From Lutimonas saemankumensis (GTDB taxonomy: Bacteria > Bacteroidota > Bacteroidia > Flavobacteriales > Flavobacteriaceae), in NCBI RefSeq assembly GCF_020171465.1, contig NZ_JAIUZR010000003.1, forward strand, positions 434,001-498,000: a DNA stretch of 64,000 nucleotides, read 5' to 3'. Positions within the stretch are counted from its first letter, which is position 1. Every line of letters begins with the position of its first letter. Shown here piece after piece: positions 60,985-64,000 of the stretch. The position numbers were made by a program, and so were the translations under genes. The notes below the pieces were generated by a model that saw nothing but the letters and a program-made list of their open reading frames with translations, did no database searches and had not been told where the DNA came from.

Positions 60985-61080
60985 TTTTGATCATTTGGTC
61001 ATCTTTTTGATCATTTAGTCATCTTTTTGATCATTTGGTAATCATTTTGATCATTTGGTAATCATTTCGACCATTTTTAA
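60985..61080. repeat. 20-bp tandem repeat array, about 4.8 units
   Basis: Units start at 60985, 61005, 61025 and 61045, each TTTTGATCATTTxGTxATCx, with a fifth degenerate copy at 61065-61080. Units 3 and 4 are identical; units 1 and 2 differ by one base. The last two units overlap the 3' end and stop codon of the sirtuin gene (minus strand), where the repeat supplies its last codons (EMITK and TGA). It probably arose by slippage duplication of that gene end. No spacers, so it is not a CRISPR. Confidence 0.9.
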
Positions 61081-61734
61081 GACGCCTGTTCCTGCCTTTT
61101 CAGGGATAACCGTTAGATTATCAAATTGATGATGTGAAACCGCAGGCTTAGGGTCAATAAAGTAGATGGGCGTATTTTCCTGTACATAATTGATCAGGCT
61201 TGCTGCAGGATAAACCTGCATTGACGTCCCGATAATTACTAAAATATCGGCTTTAGAAGTTGATTCTGCCGCTATATCCAGAAGAGGAACAGATTCTCCA
61301 AACCATACGATATGGGGCCTTAACTGACTTCCTAATTCACAAAGATCCCCCGTGATCAAATCTTTTTCCCAGTCGTAAACCAGTGATTCGTCCATGGTAC
61401 TTCTGACTTTCAGAAGTTCCCCGTGCAGATGAACAACCTTGGAACTCCCCGCTCTTTCATGCAGATTATCAACGTTTTGGGTAATGATTTCCACCTCGAA
61501 TTCCGTCTCAAGATCCGCCAGTAAAAGATGCCCCTTATTAGGTTCAACTTCGAATAACTGCTTTCTTCGCTGGTTGTAAAAATCAAGTACCAATTCCTGA
61601 TTTTCATACCAGCCTTGCGGAGAAGCCACCTGCATTACGTCATGGCCTTCCCAGAGTCCATTGGCATCCCTAAACGTGTTGATACCACTTTCTGCGCTCA
61701 TTCCGGCTCCTGTCAAGACAACTACTTTCTTCAT
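61051..61734 (-). CDS. SIR2-family NAD-dependent protein deacylase
   Basis: Sirtuin of 227 residues. NAD-binding motif GAGMSAESGINTFRDANGLW (residues 9-28), QNVDNLHERAG (86-96), catalytic His 104 in HLHGEL, and IGTSMQVYPAASL. Tyr53 and Arg56 form the Y-x-x-R pair of class III enzymes (SIRT5/CobB-like) that remove succinyl and malonyl groups. The zinc module is reduced: between residues 105 and 140 only Cys132 remains of the usual four. The last codons lie in the tandem repeat. It starts 23 bases after the GlmU-like gene stop. Confidence 0.92.
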   Translation of the reverse strand: MKKVVVLTGAGMSAESGINTFRDANGLWEGHDVMQVASPQGWYENQELVLDFYNQRRKQLFEVEPNKGHLLLADLETEFEVEIITQNVDNLHERAGSSKVVHLHGELLKVRSTMDESLVYDWEKDLITGDLCELGSQLRPHIVWFGESVPLLDIAAESTSKADILVIIGTSMQVYPAASLINYVQENTPIYFIDPKPAVSHHQFDNLTVIPEKAGTGVLKMVEMITK

Positions 61735-61757
61735 ACTCTTTGGGTTCCAGCCAATTT

Positions 61758-62930
61758 TTATTTTGCTCTGTACTTTGATGTTATTTCAAATACATGTGCC
61801 ATGATATCCTTATCAAGATCTGAAAAGTCTTCATTCTTTCGTTTCATAACCAGGTCAGCCGTTTCGAAGGCCTTTGCCTTGGAATAAGTGGTAAAACCTG
61901 CTGCACCACCCCAGGAAAAAGAAGGAATGAAATTCCTTGGAAAATTACTTCCGTATATATTTGCGCTGATTCCTATTACGGTCCCTGTATTAAACATGGT
62001 ATTTATGCCGCATTTGGAATGATCACCCATGATCAGGCCACAAAATTGAAGCCCCGTATCGACAAACCTTTCTTTACCATATTCCCAGACTTTTACATTG
62101 GCATAATTATTTTTCAAATTTGAGTTGTTGGTATCTGCTCCAAGGTTGCACCATTCCCCAATCACTGAATTTCCCAGGTATCCGTCATGACCCTTACTGC
62201 AGTAGCCGGACATAATGGTATTGTTCACCTCTCCTCCAATTTTACTTTTAGGACCCAGGGTGGTTGGCCCGAAAACTTTGGCACCCATTTTAACCACGGA
62301 ATGCTCACCCATGGCAAAGGGTCCTCTGATCATGGCTCCTTCCTGTACCTCTGCGTTTTTCCCAATATAAATGGCACCCTTTCTCGCATTTAAAACGCCT
62401 ATTTCAATATCAACTCCTTCTTCCAGAAAGATTCTTTCGGGGTTCATACAATGAACCGAATCAGGTATTGGTGCTGATATCCTGTCTTTGGTGATCAGAT
62501 CAAAGTCAGCCTCAAGTGCTTCTCCATTGAAAGAAAAAAGATCCCAGGAATTTTTAATCTGGATGAGGTTATCTGAATATTCAATGGCTGTGAAAGCTTC
62601 TAAATCAACTTCCTGGCCCTCCTTGCAGAAAAAGGCCAAAAGTTCATTTTCTTTATACAGTGCCTGGTTTTCCTTTAGATTTTTAACGGCTTCCACCAGG
62701 TTTTCATTGGGAAGAACAGAGCCTTTGATCATGACATTTTCCTCCAGTTCCACCATGGGAAATTTCTCGGAAAGATAATCTTCGGTAATCGTTGTGGTGG
62801 TTGATTGTAAATATTTCTCCCATTTTTCTCTGATGGTCAAAATTCCGATCCGAAGGTCGGCTACCGGCTTGGTATACGTAAGGGGAAGCAGGTTTACGCG
62901 GTATTCTCCATCAAATAAAATATAGTTCAT
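61758..62930 (-). CDS. GlmU-like sugar nucleotidyltransferase/acyltransferase family protein
   Basis: Protein of 390 residues of the Bacteroidota GlmU-related type. The N-terminus YILFDGEYRVNLLPLTYTKPVADLRIG (in part) is a shortened nucleotidyltransferase-like region with RIGILTIREKWE. The C-terminal half (about 170-345) is a left-handed beta helix made of hexapeptide repeats (IGVLNARKGAIYIGKNAEVQEGAMIRGP, shown in part; later VIGEWCNLGADTNNSNLKNNYANV). The classical GlmU pyrophosphorylase motif LAAGxGTRMxS is missing, so its reaction is uncertain. It may act in aminosugar nucleotide synthesis. Confidence 0.85.
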   Translation of the reverse strand: MNYILFDGEYRVNLLPLTYTKPVADLRIGILTIREKWEKYLQSTTTTITEDYLSEKFPMVELEENVMIKGSVLPNENLVEAVKNLKENQALYKENELLAFFCKEGQEVDLEAFTAIEYSDNLIQIKNSWDLFSFNGEALEADFDLITKDRISAPIPDSVHCMNPERIFLEEGVDIEIGVLNARKGAIYIGKNAEVQEGAMIRGPFAMGEHSVVKMGAKVFGPTTLGPKSKIGGEVNNTIMSGYCSKGHDGYLGNSVIGEWCNLGADTNNSNLKNNYANVKVWEYGKERFVDTGLQFCGLIMGDHSKCGINTMFNTGTVIGISANIYGSNFPRNFIPSFSWGGAAGFTTYSKAKAFETADLVMKRKNEDFSDLDKDIMAHVFEITSKYRAK

Positions 62931-63078
62931 GAGTCAATTTTTAAACGACAAATATAAGTTATTATTTAAAAAAAGAGATACGGAGACGAATCCGGAAAAA
63001 AGTTGTCAGGTCTTTCCTGAATTAGGAATAAGAATTAAAAAAATCCTTATTTTTATGAAAAATTAGGAAAATCAATTT

Positions 63079-63684
63079 ATGGAAACATTTACAAAAGAAT
63101 TACAGTCAAGTTTAAGTCCTCAAGATGCCATTGACAGACTTAAGGAAGGAAATAAGCGATTTGTTGATAATAAAGGTTTGGAAAGAGATTTGTTGACGCA
63201 GGTCAATATTACAAGCGGTGGTCAGTTTCCATTCGCGGCTCTCTTAAGCTGCATTGACTCCAGAGTACCGGGCGAAATGGTATTTGATGAAGGAATAGGT
63301 AGCGTGTTTAATGTGAGGGTAGCAGGGAACGTGGTCAACGAAGATGTTCTGGGATCATTGGAATATTCTTGTAAAGTTGCCGGGTCAAAGGTTATTGTTG
63401 TCCTGGGGCATACAAAATGCGGAGCGGTAACAGCGGCCTGCAAGCATGTTGAACTGGGTAATATCACCCACCTGCTTAGCAAGATCAAACCTGCTGTTGA
63501 CCAGGTAATGGAAGGTGAAGCCGATCCAGAAACGATTGAAAAAGTTGCTTTGAGAAATATTGAAGTATCCATTGAAAGAATCAGAGCTGAAAGCCCTATT
63601 CTGGCTGAAATGGAATCAAACGGAGAGATTGCAATTGTTGGTGCCGTGTACGATGTGGCCAGTGGTGCGGTATGCTTTATGTAA
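63079..63684 (+). CDS. Beta-class carbonic anhydrase
   Basis: Zinc enzyme of 201 residues interconverting CO2 and bicarbonate. The zinc ligands are Cys58 (with catalytic Asp60-Arg62 in SCIDSRVP), His111 and Cys114 (VLGHTKCGAVTAA). Other marks: FDEGIGSVFNVRVAGN and GSLEYSCKVAGSKVIVVLGH. There is no signal peptide, so it is cytosolic. It is monocistronic and shares the bidirectional terminator at 63749-63778 with carB. Bicarbonate supply to carbamoyl-phosphate synthase (converging neighbour) is an attractive but unproven link. Confidence 0.95.
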   Translation: METFTKELQSSLSPQDAIDRLKEGNKRFVDNKGLERDLLTQVNITSGGQFPFAALLSCIDSRVPGEMVFDEGIGSVFNVRVAGNVVNEDVLGSLEYSCKVAGSKVIVVLGHTKCGAVTAACKHVELGNITHLLSKIKPAVDQVMEGEADPETIEKVALRNIEVSIERIRAESPILAEMESNGEIAIVGAVYDVASGAVCFM

Positions 63685-63748
63685 GATGTATAATTATTTA
63701 TATATAAGACATTTAGATCACTTTATTTAAATATATAATAGAAATAAA

Positions 63749-63778
63749 AAACCCCGAAAACGTGTTCGGGGTTTTTTT
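63749..63778. terminator. Bidirectional intrinsic terminator
   Basis: Arms AAACCCCGAA and TTCGGGGTTT around a 6-base loop, with A run before and T run after. It lies between the converging carbonic anhydrase and carB genes and should stop transcription from both. Confidence 0.9.
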
Positions 63779-63794
63779 AATTTTGAATCAAAAT

Positions 63795-64000
63795 CTATTT
63801 GGTCAAATACATTTTTCTTCTCGAATATAATTCGTAAAACTCATCATCTTTTAAACTGTCGATAAACAAAATGCTCTCTCCTGTTGATTTCATTTCAGGG
63901 CCTAAACGCTTGTCAACATTTGGGAACTTGTTGAAGGAAAATACAGGCTGTTTGATGGCGTATCCGCTTAGCTGAGGATTGTACTCAAAATCAGTAACCT
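63795..64000 (-). CDS. carB: Carbamoyl-phosphate synthase large subunit, 3' end only
   Basis: The last 67 codons are present, ending in TAG at 63795-63797; the rest lies outside the window. The translated segment [20 protein letters not shown], followed by [12 protein letters not shown], is the highly conserved CarB motif near the end of the second ATP-grasp half. Here it is followed by a short tail ([17 protein letters not shown]) and no allosteric MGS domain. Either this segment precedes a lost domain or the allosteric domain is absent after this point, as in some Bacteroidota CarB proteins. Identity is firm; full architecture cannot be seen. Confidence 0.9.
   Translation of the reverse strand, partial: VTDFEYNPQLSGYAIKQPVFSFNKFPNVDKRLGPEMKSTGESILFIDSLKDDEFYELYSRRKMYLTK

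Noticed and set aside
60985-61080. CRISPR array
   Set aside because: Units are contiguous 20-mers with no unique spacers and no cas genes nearby.

Overview
This window reads as a chromosomal segment of a marine-type member of the Bacteroidota, most likely class Flavobacteriia. The evidence is AT-rich sequence, -7 promoter boxes of the Bacteroidota type (TAnnTTTG), a type IX secretion C-terminal domain, the DUF1573-yajC-ybbR-coaE gene order, LytTR/2TM signalling genes, families typical of this phylum (DUF3822, DUF2520, DUF5777, DUF6495) and many acidic lipoprotein N-termini. I see no phage, insertion sequence, CRISPR array, rRNA or tRNA. Gene density is high and most genes sit in short operons ended by clear intrinsic terminators.

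Layout: 1-5.3 kb holds a translocation and coenzyme A block (DUF1573 tail, yajC, ybbR, coaE), an OmpR-type two-component pair and tsaC. 5.2-6.4 kb is an ECF sigma factor with a membrane partner, on the minus strand. 6.5-9.7 kb is a LytS/LytTR signalling operon containing three 2TM domains. 9.7-20.1 kb is housekeeping: rsmD, a DUF3822 protein, a RecD-like helicase, a PBP4-type carboxypeptidase, an acyl-CoA synthetase, miaA and a large T9SS cargo protein. 20.1-25.1 kb holds a K+ channel, a DUF3857 protein, a DEDDh-GIY-YIG nuclease and an M28 peptidase. 25.1-31.9 kb is a vitamin B12 uptake locus: an ABC importer (btuDCF-like) diverging from a cobalamin riboswitch that leads a BtuB-like receptor, a BtuG-like propeller lipoprotein and a small orphan barrel protein. 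31.9-38.5 kb has two DUF2147 paralogues, a YihY protein, a KdsC-type phosphatase, a DUF2520 protein, ppdK and a monohaem lipoprotein. 38.6-44.8 kb is a marR-mfp-rnd-tolC efflux operon with a perfect palindromic operator.

44.9-55.5 kb is the most unusual part. A minus-strand operon encodes a hexahaem lipoprotein, a monohaem lipoprotein, a DUF5777 outer-membrane barrel, a small twin-arginine-like protein, a four-cluster Fe-S subunit lacking one ligand cysteine, a ten-helix NrfD/ActC-like quinol subunit, an unknown signal-anchored protein and a soluble-type cytochrome c. It diverges from a fused ResB-CcsA cytochrome c maturation gene and a lipoprotein glutathione peroxidase. It has no molybdopterin subunit and no recognised terminal reductase, so it may be an undescribed quinone-linked electron-transfer module reaching the outer membrane.

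55.6-64 kb returns to housekeeping: priA with a non-standard start, a sterol desaturase family protein, rpsF-rpsR-rplI, a DUF6495 protein, a sirtuin without zinc cysteines whose 3' end runs into a 20-bp tandem repeat, a GlmU-like protein, a beta-carbonic anhydrase and the 3' end of carB.
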